A DNA stretch of 6,611 nt from Desulfocapsa sp. (GTDB lineage: Bacteria > Desulfobacterota > Desulfobulbia > Desulfobulbales > Desulfocapsaceae). How positions within the stretch are numbered: position 1 is the first letter of the stretch; each line of letters begins with the position of its first letter. Positions 1 to 6,585 of the stretch are shown piece by piece. The position numbers were made by a program, and so were the translations under genes. The DNA lies in the NCBI GenBank assembly GCA_029942265.1, contig JAOZTO010000143.1:1-6611 (forward strand), given 5' to 3'. Under the pieces are notes generated by a model. It was not told where the DNA came from. It did not search any database and worked only from the letters and a program-made list of their open reading frames with translations.

Positions 1-136
1 TCAAAATGTAAACACTTCATACTTACTCTTATGTGTGCAAAAAGTAAAAGATCTTATTTTTCGCTGGCATTACCAATCCCTTGAGTGGTAAGATAGTATT
101 TAATTTTTTTGTTTGGAATAAAGGGATAATAATACA
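1..136. other. Non-coding stretch upstream of argJ
   Basis: This AT-rich stretch contains no recognisable gene. Two forward frames stay open from the left edge, one to a TGA at 82-84 and one to a TAA at 89-91, so the tail of an upstream gene could be present, but neither translation resembles a family I know. No convincing -35/-10 pair was found. TAAGAT at 89-94 is a 4-of-6 match to a -10 box but lacks a partner at the right distance. Near the right end, AAGGGA at 121-126 lies 10 bases before the argJ ATG and is a good ribosome-binding site. Confidence 0.6.
70..91. repeat. Inverted repeat before argJ (possible operator or hairpin)
   Basis: TTACCA (70-75) and TGGTAA (86-91) are perfect 6-base inverted arms around a 10-base centre. 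A run of seven T lies at 104-110, but it is 12 bases past the right arm, too far for a standard intrinsic terminator. The arms do not match an ArgR box. It could be a weak operator for argJ, a remnant terminator of an upstream gene, or chance. Confidence 0.3.
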
Positions 137-1321
137 ATGACAATTAAAGGATTCACTACCTCAGCAGTTGCTGCTGGTATTCGATATAGCGATCGTCTTG
201 ATCTTGGCCTGATTTATAGTGATGTCCCTGCGGTGACAGCAGGAGTTTTTACACGTAATCAGGTAAAAGCTGCTCCTGTGATAATAGACCAGGAACGGTT
301 GAAACAAGGACGTTCTCAAGCTATTCTTGTCAATAGTGGCAGTGCTAATGCATGTACTGGGAACCAAGGAATGGAGGCAGCACTCACTACTAGTACATTA
401 CTCTCTTCATGTTTAAATATCGAGGATGAAATGGTACTTTTATCCTCCACAGGTGTTATTGGCGAACAGTTAAATCTTGCCGCTTTCAGCACATCTATGG
501 ATACATTAGTATCAGGACTTGGTGAAAATAACTTTGACGATGTTGCACGAGCTATAATGACTACCGATACTGTGCCCAAGGTTGTAAAAAAGACTATTAA
601 AATCGGGAAACAGGATGTTCAGTTTATGGGAATGGCTAAGGGAGCAGGGATGATTATGCCGAATATGGCAACTATGCTGTCATTTGTTATAACCGATGCC
701 CAGATTAGCTTCCCAGAATTACAAAATTCATTAATAAATGCAACTAATAGAACATTTAATAGAATCACTATTGATGGCGATACCAGTACCAATGATATGG
801 TTTTGGTGATGGCTAATGGTACTGCAAGCAATGTTTGGATCGACGAAGATAATCCTCTTGATAAGCAAATATTCCAGGATTGTCTTGAGGATGTATTAAA
901 GGATCTTGCCCTGCAAATTGTCAACGATGGTGAAGGTGCAACAAAATGTATCACCATTCGGGTTTGTGGTGCACGAAGCGAAGAAGAAGCTGAACAGATG
1001 GCACGAGTAGTTGCGAATTCGCCACTGGTGAAAACTGCTTTTTTTGGTGAAGATGCGAACTGGGGACGTATCTTTGCTGCAATGGGAAGATCAGGAGTTC
1101 GGTTTGATCCAATGCAGGTTGATATTGCCATTGGGGATATTGTTCTTGTTAGAAATGGTCTTGCTGTTGGACAACAGGCAGAGGTAGCTGCAACTGCACT
1201 GTTAAAAGAAAAGAAGATTGCAGTTCGTATAGATTTGAAAGATGGTGTCGGATGTGAGGAAATGTACACATGTGACTTTTCACTAGATTATGTGAAAATA
1301 AATGCAGATTATCGTTCATAA
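137..1321 (+). CDS. argJ: Glutamate N-acetyltransferase / amino-acid N-acetyltransferase ArgJ
   Basis: ArgJ moves the acetyl group from N-acetylornithine to glutamate, recycling it in arginine biosynthesis. Some members also make N-acetylglutamate from acetyl-CoA (bifunctional form). It is cytoplasmic. The 394 residues match the usual full length. Visible landmarks are the oxyanion-hole pair T105-G106 in STGVIG, the TTDT motif at 142-145, K168 in KGAGMI, the self-cleavage site MAT with nucleophile T179, E266 in NDGEG, the GEDANWGR segment, and the typical C-terminal end YVKINADYRS. By family knowledge the precursor is cut before T179 into alpha (1-178) and beta (179-394) chains. The ATG is preceded by AAGGGA 10 bases upstream. 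No other arginine gene is next to it, and the gene behind it is a ParA ATPase, so this is not an arg operon. Whether it is mono- or bifunctional cannot be decided from the sequence. Confidence 0.97.
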   Translation: MTIKGFTTSAVAAGIRYSDRLDLGLIYSDVPAVTAGVFTRNQVKAAPVIIDQERLKQGRSQAILVNSGSANACTGNQGMEAALTTSTLLSSCLNIEDEMVLLSSTGVIGEQLNLAAFSTSMDTLVSGLGENNFDDVARAIMTTDTVPKVVKKTIKIGKQDVQFMGMAKGAGMIMPNMATMLSFVITDAQISFPELQNSLINATNRTFNRITIDGDTSTNDMVLVMANGTASNVWIDEDNPLDKQIFQDCLEDVLKDLALQIVNDGEGATKCITIRVCGARSEEEAEQMARVVANSPLVKTAFFGEDANWGRIFAAMGRSGVRFDPMQVDIAIGDIVLVRNGLAVGQQAEVAATALLKEKKIAVRIDLKDGVGCEEMYTCDFSLDYVKINADYRS

Positions 1322-1333
1322 AAAAACATCGTG

Positions 1334-1339
1334 AAAAGG
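1334..1339 (+). promoter_or_regulatory. Ribosome-binding site that fixes the ParA-like gene start
   Basis: AAAAGG sits 8 bases before the ATG at 1348. A TTG at 1342 is in the same frame but would leave only 2 bases from this site, so the ATG is preferred. The protein then begins MKSIAVYSSKGGVGKT, the normal start of a ParA/MinD-type ATPase. Confidence 0.65.
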
Positions 1340-1347
1340 TATTGTAT

Positions 1348-2082
1348 ATGAAAAGTATTGCAGTGTATTCGAGTAAAGGAGGTGTCGGAAAAACATCAAC
1401 TTCCGTGAACCTTTCTTATGCTTCCGCTATTCGTGGAAATAGGACGCTTCTTTGTGATATGGATGCTCAAGGTGCTGCAAGTTTTTACTATAAAGTTTCT
1501 ACTCAAGGAAAATTTACTAAAAAGCAATTACTAAAAGGAAAATTTCAAAAGCATATTCAACCGACAACTTACCCGAATCTTGATCTGTTACCGGCGCATT
1601 TTTCTTTTAGAAATCTTGATTTGGTACTTGGTGATGAAAATGGCCATGAATTCACCCAATTGTTAGCCAAACTTTCCAATGAATATGATGTGATTATATT
1701 TGACTGTCCACCAGGTATGTCGACATTATCTGAAAAACTGATAACAACTGTACAAAAAGTAGTCATTCCTGTAATTCCAACAACTCTTTCCATCAGGGCA
1801 CTTGCCCAACTCGTCCGTTTCTTTGATAAAACTGGAACTGATCGAAAAAAAATGAGTGCATTTTTTTCCATGGTTGAACGGAGGAAAAAAATGCACGTAG
1901 AAACAGTGATGAGTTATAGAAAAAAGAAGGTATTTTTAAAAACCCACATTCCGTATCTTGCGGACGTTGAAAAAATGGGGATTACTCGGCAACCTGTTGC
2001 TGTGAGTAATCCTGGATCTCCTGCATCAGTTGCCTATGACAGATTATGGATGGAATGTTGTAAAAGAAAACACAGTGCCTAA
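1348..2082 (+). CDS. Orphan ParA/Soj-family P-loop ATPase
   Basis: This 244-residue protein is a member of the ParA/MinD group of deviant Walker ATPases, which dimerise on ATP and position cargo (DNA, protein clusters or membranes). Visible motifs are the deviant Walker A KGGVGKTS with signature lysine K10 and catalytic K15, the A' segment CDMDAQG with D37 and D39, and Walker B VIIFDCPPG with D119. The region around residues 170-200 is rich in Lys/Arg (ERRKKM, YRKKK), as expected where ParA proteins touch DNA. The N-terminus starts directly at the first beta strand, so there is no helix-turn-helix extension as in plasmid P1-type ParA, and there is no MinD-like membrane helix at the end. No parB or centromere-like repeat is nearby, so plasmid or chromosome partition is unlikely to be its direct job; its cargo is unknown. 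It lies 26 bases after argJ and its end overlaps the transporter start, which suggests co-transcription. Confidence 0.88.
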   Translation: MKSIAVYSSKGGVGKTSTSVNLSYASAIRGNRTLLCDMDAQGAASFYYKVSTQGKFTKKQLLKGKFQKHIQPTTYPNLDLLPAHFSFRNLDLVLGDENGHEFTQLLAKLSNEYDVIIFDCPPGMSTLSEKLITTVQKVVIPVIPTTLSIRALAQLVRFFDKTGTDRKKMSAFFSMVERRKKMHVETVMSYRKKKVFLKTHIPYLADVEKMGITRQPVAVSNPGSPASVAYDRLWMECCKRKHSA

Positions 2083-3247
2083 ACACTTTGCCATAAGCGG
2101 ACTTCTGTTTCTAACAGGGATTTTTTTTCTCAACTTCACTTCACGGATTATTTTTTCCCCTCTTCTCCCCATAATCGAATTGGAGATGGGCTTGAATCAT
2201 GCCGAGTCAGGTTCGCTTTTTCTTGTTGTTTCATGTGGATATTTTATTTCTGTTTTTTCTTCCGGTTTTATATCAGCAAAAATTAATCATAAACGTACTA
2301 TTGTTTTATCTTGTATTGTTCTTGGTATGGCACTGTTACTACTTGGTTATTGCACAACATTCCTTAGCCTTACAATTGGTCTCTTTATTTTGGGACTTGG
2401 TGCCGGCCTATATTTTCCTTCAGGGCTTGCTACAATTTCAAACAATATTTCTCCGGCCTACCTTGCAAGGGGAATGTCAATTCATGAACTGGCACCGAAT
2501 ATTGGTTTTGTTGCAGCACCAATACTTTGCGACCTCTTTATAACCTATATCAATTGGCATTTAGGTTTAATTTACCTGGGAATTTTTGTCATCGGAAGTG
2601 GTATGTTATATGGACTAAGTCCTAATGGTTGCAGGAAAAAAGGAACTGCTCCAAATTTATCTGCCTCTAAAGTATTCTTTTGCATGCCTATTTTTTGGGG
2701 ATTGGTCGTTCTCTTCTCTTTTGCTATATGCTCATCCATTGGTATCTATGCAATGGCTCCTCTGTTTTTAATTATGGATCATGGTATGGAATTTGATAAG
2801 GCAAATAGATTACTTGCTTTGTCTCGGATTGCTGCCATTTTTATCCCTCTTGTAGCTGGCTGGCTCAGCGATAGATTCGGTAAACAGTTGATTATTTCAC
2901 TCGTTATATTTTTTACAGGCGGATTAACTACTGCATTAGCAATTGTTGATAATTTGCTCTGGGTAAAAATATTGATTGTGATACAACCACTTGTTGCAGT
3001 ATGTTTCTTCCCTGCTGCTTTTGCAGTACTTTCCATGCTTAAATCAGCTGAATATGGTAATCTTGGTGTGTCTCTATGCCTCCCCATCGCTTTTTTGATT
3101 GGCGCTGGTCTTATGCCAATGCTCATAGGTCTGGTCGGAGATATATATTCAATAGGCTTTGGTTTTTTTCTTGTTGGTTCATTAATGGCTATCCTGGGGT
3201 TCAGTTTACTGTTTATGACCTTCGCGATGCGAAAAATTATTATATAA
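2075..3247 (+). CDS. Major facilitator superfamily (MFS) transporter, substrate unknown
   Basis: This is an inner-membrane secondary transporter of about 390 residues with twelve hydrophobic segments, the normal MFS length. The second half has a clear motif A in the loop after helix 8, GWLSDRFGK (262-270, with D266). The equivalent loop after helix 2, GFISAKINHKR (64-74), is a degenerate copy that lacks the usual acidic residue. The frame is open further upstream, with ATG at 2036 and TTG at 2030. The GTG at 2075 is chosen because it places the first membrane helix close to the N-terminus and gives an 8-base overlap with the end of the ParA gene (GTGCCTAA). There is no strong Shine-Dalgarno, only an A-rich AAAAGAAAA, so translation may be coupled to the upstream gene. 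Specificity cannot be read from the sequence. Its neighbours (argJ, avtA) would allow a guess at an amino-acid or organic-acid substrate, but that is only context. Confidence 0.87.
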   Translation: MPKHFAISGLLFLTGIFFLNFTSRIIFSPLLPIIELEMGLNHAESGSLFLVVSCGYFISVFSSGFISAKINHKRTIVLSCIVLGMALLLLGYCTTFLSLTIGLFILGLGAGLYFPSGLATISNNISPAYLARGMSIHELAPNIGFVAAPILCDLFITYINWHLGLIYLGIFVIGSGMLYGLSPNGCRKKGTAPNLSASKVFFCMPIFWGLVVLFSFAICSSIGIYAMAPLFLIMDHGMEFDKANRLLALSRIAAIFIPLVAGWLSDRFGKQLIISLVIFFTGGLTTALAIVDNLLWVKILIVIQPLVAVCFFPAAFAVLSMLKSAEYGNLGVSLCLPIAFLIGAGLMPMLIGLVGDIYSIGFGFFLVGSLMAILGFSLLFMTFAMRKIII

Positions 3248-3275
3248 AAGACGCTTTCTCTAACTACAATACGCA

Positions 3276-3491
3276 ATGATGGGACGACCAAGCTGTATAC
3301 AATGCATTTATTACTATGTCACTCATGACCCTCAGCAACCTTATGGATGCAGAGCAATGGGTTTTAAATCGACACAGAATCCTGCTGTAATGGTTTTTTC
3401 ATCCTCGGGTGTTGAATGTCAATTATTTCAACAAAAACAGAAGAATATAATTATTAAATCAAAAAATGGTACTGGTGGCTTGGTTGCTTAG
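3276..3491 (+). CDS. Small conserved four-cysteine protein of unknown function
   Basis: This 71-residue soluble protein has cysteines C7, C10, C25 and C48, in the pattern CxxC-x14-C-x22-C, with conserved-looking text YVTHDPQQPYGCRAMGFKS (14-32) and SSGVECQLF (43-51). The overall pattern is one I recall from short proteins of proteobacteria and Desulfobacterota that databases sometimes label uracil-DNA glycosylase. At 71 residues it is far too short for that fold and shows none of the enzyme's motifs, so the label should not be copied. The four cysteines suggest a small zinc or iron site (inference). The tail after residue 52 is Lys/Asn/Gly-rich and probably disordered. Start is ATG 3276 (a second ATG follows at once). 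An in-frame stop at 3261-3263 rules out longer versions. No Shine-Dalgarno is visible, and the gene is 28 bases after the transporter, so it may depend on read-through translation. Confidence 0.75.
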   Translation: MMGRPSCIQCIYYYVTHDPQQPYGCRAMGFKSTQNPAVMVFSSSGVECQLFQQKQKNIIIKSKNGTGGLVA

Positions 3492-3495
3492 GAAT

Positions 3496-3513
3496 GGGAC
3501 GATATTTCGTCCC
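3496..3513 (+). terminator. Hairpin between the cysteine protein and avtA
   Basis: GGGACGA (3496-3502) and TCGTCCC (3507-3513) form a perfect 7-bp stem with a 4-base loop, beginning 4 bases after the stop of the small gene. There is no T-run after it (the next bases are CCGTTCATTAGGG), so it is not a textbook intrinsic terminator. It may be an attenuating or RNA-protecting hairpin that ends the upstream transcript or stabilises its 3' end. The rest of the 105-base gap holds a weaker possible stem, GGGCTT (3523-3528) with AAGGCCC (3570-3576, one bulge), and the avtA ribosome-binding site; no clear promoter was found. Confidence 0.45.
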
Positions 3514-3596
3514 CGTTCATTAGGGCTTAATTCGTCTCAGCGATCGTATTGTCTTGTTGGATGCCCCCCAAGGCCCATTAATAATGGAGTTGTAGA

Positions 3597-4871
3597 ATGA
3601 ACTTGTCTCAATTCGGAGAGCAGTTTTCCAGTGGATCTGGAATTCTTAGTTTAATGGATGATCTTGGTAATGCCCTTGCTTCCGGTGGCGATGATATGAT
3701 CATGATGGGAGGTGGTAACCCAGGTCATATTCCAGAGTTCCAGGATATTATTCAAAAACGATTGCAACGTATTGCTTCTGATAAGGAGTGTTTCCAGAGG
3801 TTGATTGGAGTTTACGATCCACCGCAAGGGGAAAAAGATTTTATTGATGTTCTTTCGGATCTTCTACGCAGAGAATATGGATGGAATGTTAGTTCAAAAA
3901 ATATCTGCCTCACAAATGGTAGTCAAGCTGGTTTTTTTCTACTGTTTAACATGTTTGCAGGTAAATTTTCTGATGGGAGTAGAAAAACAATACGATTGCC
4001 CTTGGCACCTGAATACATAGGATATGCAGATTTAGGAACCAGTGATTCGTTTTTTGTATCAAACCGACCACGTATTGAGATGCTGGATGATAATTTTTTT
4101 AAATACCATGTGGATTTTGATAATCTGAAAATTGGTTCTGAAACTGGTGCAATATGTGTTTCGCGGCCAACAAATCCCACAGGGAACGTCCTTAGTGATT
4201 CTGAAATTTCACATCTTGATACACTGGCTCGCAAACAAAATATACCGTTGATACTTGATAGTGCCTATGGTGTGCCATTTCCTGGCATTATTTATAGCGA
4301 AGCAAAACCGATTTGGAATGACAATATAATTGTTTGCTTATCTCTTTCAAAACTTGGTCTTCCAGCAGCACGAACTGGTATTATTGTCGCGAGCGAAGAA
4401 ATTATTAAGGTTATATCCGGGATGAATGCAATTATGAATTTGGCAACCGGGAGTTTCGGTGCAATGCTTGCACATGATCTTGTTCAAAGTGGTGAAATTA
4501 TATCAATTAGCGAAAATGTTATCAAACCTTTTTACCAAGAGAAAATGGAAAAAGCAGTTACCGCATTTCATAATGAGTTTAAAGATATCCCATATAAGAT
4601 TCATAAGCCAGAGGGTGCAATGTTTATCTGGCTTTGGTTCAAAGATTTGCCTATAACAAGCCATGAATTGTATCAGCGTTTAAAGGCAAGAAATGTACTG
4701 GTGGTTTCAGGGCATTTCTTCTTTTCTGGTTTAGAACAGGCGTGGCAACATCAACACGAATGTATCAGGGTTACTTATTCACAGGATGAAAGTACAGTCA
4801 AAAGAGGCATTGCAATTATTGCCGAAGAAGTCAAGAAAGCATATGCCGATGGAGAACATAAGCGTGGTTAA
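3597..4871 (+). CDS. avtA: Valine-pyruvate aminotransferase AvtA (PLP class I/II)
   Basis: AvtA is a cytoplasmic PLP enzyme that swaps the amino group between valine and pyruvate (giving alanine and 2-oxoisovalerate), linking alanine and branched-chain amino-acid pools. The 424 residues align throughout with the E. coli AvtA I remember: N-terminal MMGGGNPGHIPE, LTNGSQAGFFLLFNMFAG, PLAPEYIGYAD, CVSRPTNPTGNV, YGVPFPGI, SLSKLGLP and HKPEGAMFIWLWFKDLPIT. Expected PLP residues are N193 in PTNPTG, D221 contacting the pyridine nitrogen, Y224, Schiff-base lysine K252, and R391 for the substrate carboxylate. Near the C-terminus VSGHFFFSGL replaces the VPGHNFFPGL form of E. coli, a modest change close to the substrate pocket. 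GGAG at 3586-3589 lies 7 bases before the ATG. The gene overlaps the following MORN gene by 8 bases. The exact substrate preference in this organism is inferred from similarity. Confidence 0.93.
   Translation: MNLSQFGEQFSSGSGILSLMDDLGNALASGGDDMIMMGGGNPGHIPEFQDIIQKRLQRIASDKECFQRLIGVYDPPQGEKDFIDVLSDLLRREYGWNVSSKNICLTNGSQAGFFLLFNMFAGKFSDGSRKTIRLPLAPEYIGYADLGTSDSFFVSNRPRIEMLDDNFFKYHVDFDNLKIGSETGAICVSRPTNPTGNVLSDSEISHLDTLARKQNIPLILDSAYGVPFPGIIYSEAKPIWNDNIIVCLSLSKLGLPAARTGIIVASEEIIKVISGMNAIMNLATGSFGAMLAHDLVQSGEIISISENVIKPFYQEKMEKAVTAFHNEFKDIPYKIHKPEGAMFIWLWFKDLPITSHELYQRLKARNVLVVSGHFFFSGLEQAWQHQHECIRVTYSQDESTVKRGIAIIAEEVKKAYADGEHKRG
4851..4854 (+). promoter_or_regulatory. Ribosome-binding site supporting a GTG start for the MORN gene
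   Basis: GGAG, inside the end of avtA, is 9 bases before the GTG at 4864. In-frame ATGs at 4843 and 4849 exist, but their upstream sequence has only a weak AAGAAAG. The 4849 ATG itself overlaps this GGAG. The GTG start also gives a compact signal peptide, so it is preferred; the ATG starts would only add 5-7 residues. Confidence 0.55.
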
Positions 4872-6585
4872 AAATAAATTTACAATTGTAATTGTGTGCG
4901 GAATCACAATTTTAATGTCCGATATAGCTCACAGTAAATGTGTGGAAGGTGATTGTAAAAACGGGAAAGGTATTCTTGTTCACAAGGATGGTAGGCGCTA
5001 TGTAGGAGAGTTTGAAGGCGGTGCTATTCAGGGGAAAGGGGTACTTAGCTATCCAAGCGGTATACAGTATAGTGGTGACTTTCAACATGGACGGTATAAT
5101 GGCGTAGGAGTACTCACCAGCCCTGATGGAAAACGATACGAAGGAAATTTCAAGGAAAATGTCATTAATGGTCAAGGTGTTTTAACGTTAATAGATGGAA
5201 CTCGTTATGATGGCGATTTTTCTCTTGGACGATATCATGGTGAGGGAACTCTCTTGTTTCCTGATGGTAGAAACTATACTGGGGATTTTCGGAATAACCT
5301 TTTAGAAGGACAAGGGAAACTTAGCTATGCCAATGGAACTTCCTTTACAGGCGAATTCCACAATGGAAAACCTGGTGGCAAAGGTCTAAAAACCTATACA
5401 GACGGCAGCATTTATGAAGGAGACTTTTTGGGTGGTGAACGCCGAGGTCATGGTATTTGGAAAGGTGCCGATAAAACTCGTTACGAAGGCGAATTTGCAA
5501 GAGATGCCTATAATGGGTACGGAACACTCACCTATGCTGATGGTAGAATTTATAGGGGGGAGTTTCTTGATAACTATCGGCACGGAAAAGGAGAACTGAC
5601 TTATTCTGATTCAAGCCGGTATATAGGGGAGTTTGATCATGGGAAATATCAGGGAAAAGGTGTTATGTATTACCCTGATTTGAGTCGATATGAAGGTATG
5701 TTTATTGATGGTGAACGGTCGGGCTTTGGCACACATTTTTATGCAGATGGTTCAAGATATGAAGGTGATTTTAGAAATGGAAAACCTAATGGTCAAGGAA
5801 CAATAATTAGGAATGATGGAACTCTTTTTACCGGTGAATTTGTAGATGGAAAGCCTGTAAAACCAGATTTTCAACCCGTCAAGGTAGCGGATTCTTCCAC
5901 AAGTAAAGAATCTGAGGTACAAAAGCCCTCGCAGCAAAGTATTGAGAAAAAGCCAGAAACCAAACATATTTATCTGTATCGAGAAGGTCATCTTCTTAAT
6001 GCATCTGATCAGACTCCAGTGGATGGTAATGTTGAATATCTATTTAAAGATGGGACGTTTTATCGCGGCACCATGCGCGATGGAGTGATGGACGGAAATG
6101 GCGTCGTCGAATATGCCAGTGGTGATGTCTATGATGGTGACTTGAGAAAGGGAAAATTTCATGGCAATGGTGTATATAAATACAGTAATGGACGAAGGTT
6201 TGAAGGCTCCTTTGTAGATGGAGTAAAATCTGGGAGTGGTGTTTTCATCTATCCCGATGGTTCTCGGTATGCTGGCCAACTTAAAGCCGATCATTTTTCA
6301 GGTAAGGGAAGTTACTATTTTAATGACAGCAGTCATTATGAAGGGGATTTTGAATACGGACGTTTTCATGGGACTGGAAAACTTACTTATTCAGACGGCA
6401 GTGTGGTTACAGGTGATTTTCAAGATGATATGCCACATGGAGAAGCAGTTCTTATCTCTGCTGATGGAAGTCGTTATGATGGTGAATTTGTGATGGGGCG
6501 ACGAAATGGTTTTGGAAAGTTAACTACTAGTGATGGGAAAGTCCACGAAGGTCAATTTCGAGATGATTCGTTTGTAGGTCAATAA
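4864..6585 (+). CDS. Secreted MORN-repeat protein with two repeat blocks
   Basis: With the GTG start this is a 573-residue protein. Residues 1-24 look like a Sec signal peptide: K3 and K5, a hydrophobic core FTIVIVCGITILM (6-18), and a likely signal peptidase I site after AHS (22-24). No lipobox is present. A short CVEGDC motif follows (C26, C31, possibly a disulfide), then a half repeat, twelve full 23-residue MORN units plus one partial (45-334), a linker rich in Ser, Lys, Glu and Gln (about 335-398), seven full units (399-559) and a partial last unit (560-573). MORN units form beta-hairpins that stack into a rod; in eukaryotes they support dimerisation, scaffolding or lipid contact, while roles of bacterial exported members are mostly unknown. 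A periplasmic or surface scaffold is the likely role (inference). The gene starts inside the end of avtA (GTGGTTAA), suggesting translational coupling. No catalytic domain is visible. The reading frame is intact and the end on a partial unit looks natural. Confidence 0.9.
   Translation: MVKNKFTIVIVCGITILMSDIAHSKCVEGDCKNGKGILVHKDGRRYVGEFEGGAIQGKGVLSYPSGIQYSGDFQHGRYNGVGVLTSPDGKRYEGNFKENVINGQGVLTLIDGTRYDGDFSLGRYHGEGTLLFPDGRNYTGDFRNNLLEGQGKLSYANGTSFTGEFHNGKPGGKGLKTYTDGSIYEGDFLGGERRGHGIWKGADKTRYEGEFARDAYNGYGTLTYADGRIYRGEFLDNYRHGKGELTYSDSSRYIGEFDHGKYQGKGVMYYPDLSRYEGMFIDGERSGFGTHFYADGSRYEGDFRNGKPNGQGTIIRNDGTLFTGEFVDGKPVKPDFQPVKVADSSTSKESEVQKPSQQSIEKKPETKHIYLYREGHLLNASDQTPVDGNVEYLFKDGTFYRGTMRDGVMDGNGVVEYASGDVYDGDLRKGKFHGNGVYKYSNGRRFEGSFVDGVKSGSGVFIYPDGSRYAGQLKADHFSGKGSYYFNDSSHYEGDFEYGRFHGTGKLTYSDGSVVTGDFQDDMPHGEAVLISADGSRYDGEFVMGRRNGFGKLTTSDGKVHEGQFRDDSFVGQ
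4996..5865 (+). repeat. MORN repeat block 1 (12 full units and 1 partial)
   Basis: Twelve units of exactly 23 residues (69 bases) run without a single insertion from 4996 to 5823, and a 13th partial unit runs to about 5865. The unit pattern is xYxGxFxxGxxxGxGxxxxxDGx. Units are clearly diverged from one another, so this is an old protein-level array, not a fresh DNA tandem duplication. Units 7, 9 and 10 have lost the late glycine (ADKT, SDSS, PDLS). Confidence 0.92.
6058..6582 (+). repeat. MORN repeat block 2 (7 full units and 1 partial)
   Basis: After a 64-residue linker (5866-6057) the 23-residue register resumes at 6058 and holds for seven units to 6540, with a final 14-residue partial unit up to the stop. 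The half unit VEYLFKDGT just before 6058 looks like the rear half of a preceding repeat. The sixth unit of this block is degenerate (VVTGDF start and HGEA in place of HGxG). Confidence 0.9.

Noticed and set aside
2..91. Open frame from the left edge ending at TAA 89-91, a possible tail of an upstream gene.
   Set aside because: Only 29 codons, with no recognisable C-terminal motif, and a second frame is also open here, so chance is a sufficient explanation.
70..110. Inverted repeat plus T-run upstream of argJ read as an intrinsic terminator.
   Set aside because: The T-run starts 12 bases after the right arm and the stem is only 6 bp with a 10-base loop, too weak for a confident terminator call; kept only as an inverted repeat.
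619..1269. A 216-codon open frame on the minus strand within argJ.
   Set aside because: ArgJ is certain on the plus strand by catalytic motifs and full length; the antisense frame shows no motifs or ribosome-binding site.
2779..3291. A 170-codon open frame on the minus strand.
   Set aside because: It lies wholly over the transporter, whose membrane helices and motif A are clear. Its translation has no recognisable family and is a shadow of hydrophobic codons on the other strand.
3279..3502. Direct 9-base repeat ATGGGACGA at 3279-3287 and 3494-3502, on both sides of the small cysteine gene, resembling a target-site duplication or att pair.
   Set aside because: A shared 9-mer at this distance is plausible by chance. 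There is no transposase, integrase or terminal inverted repeat, and the small gene looks like a normal conserved family.
3549..3584. Possible promoter for avtA (TTGTTG near 3554 with TAATAA near 3579).
   Set aside because: Each box matches only about 3 of 6 consensus bases, and transcription would start on top of the ribosome-binding site.
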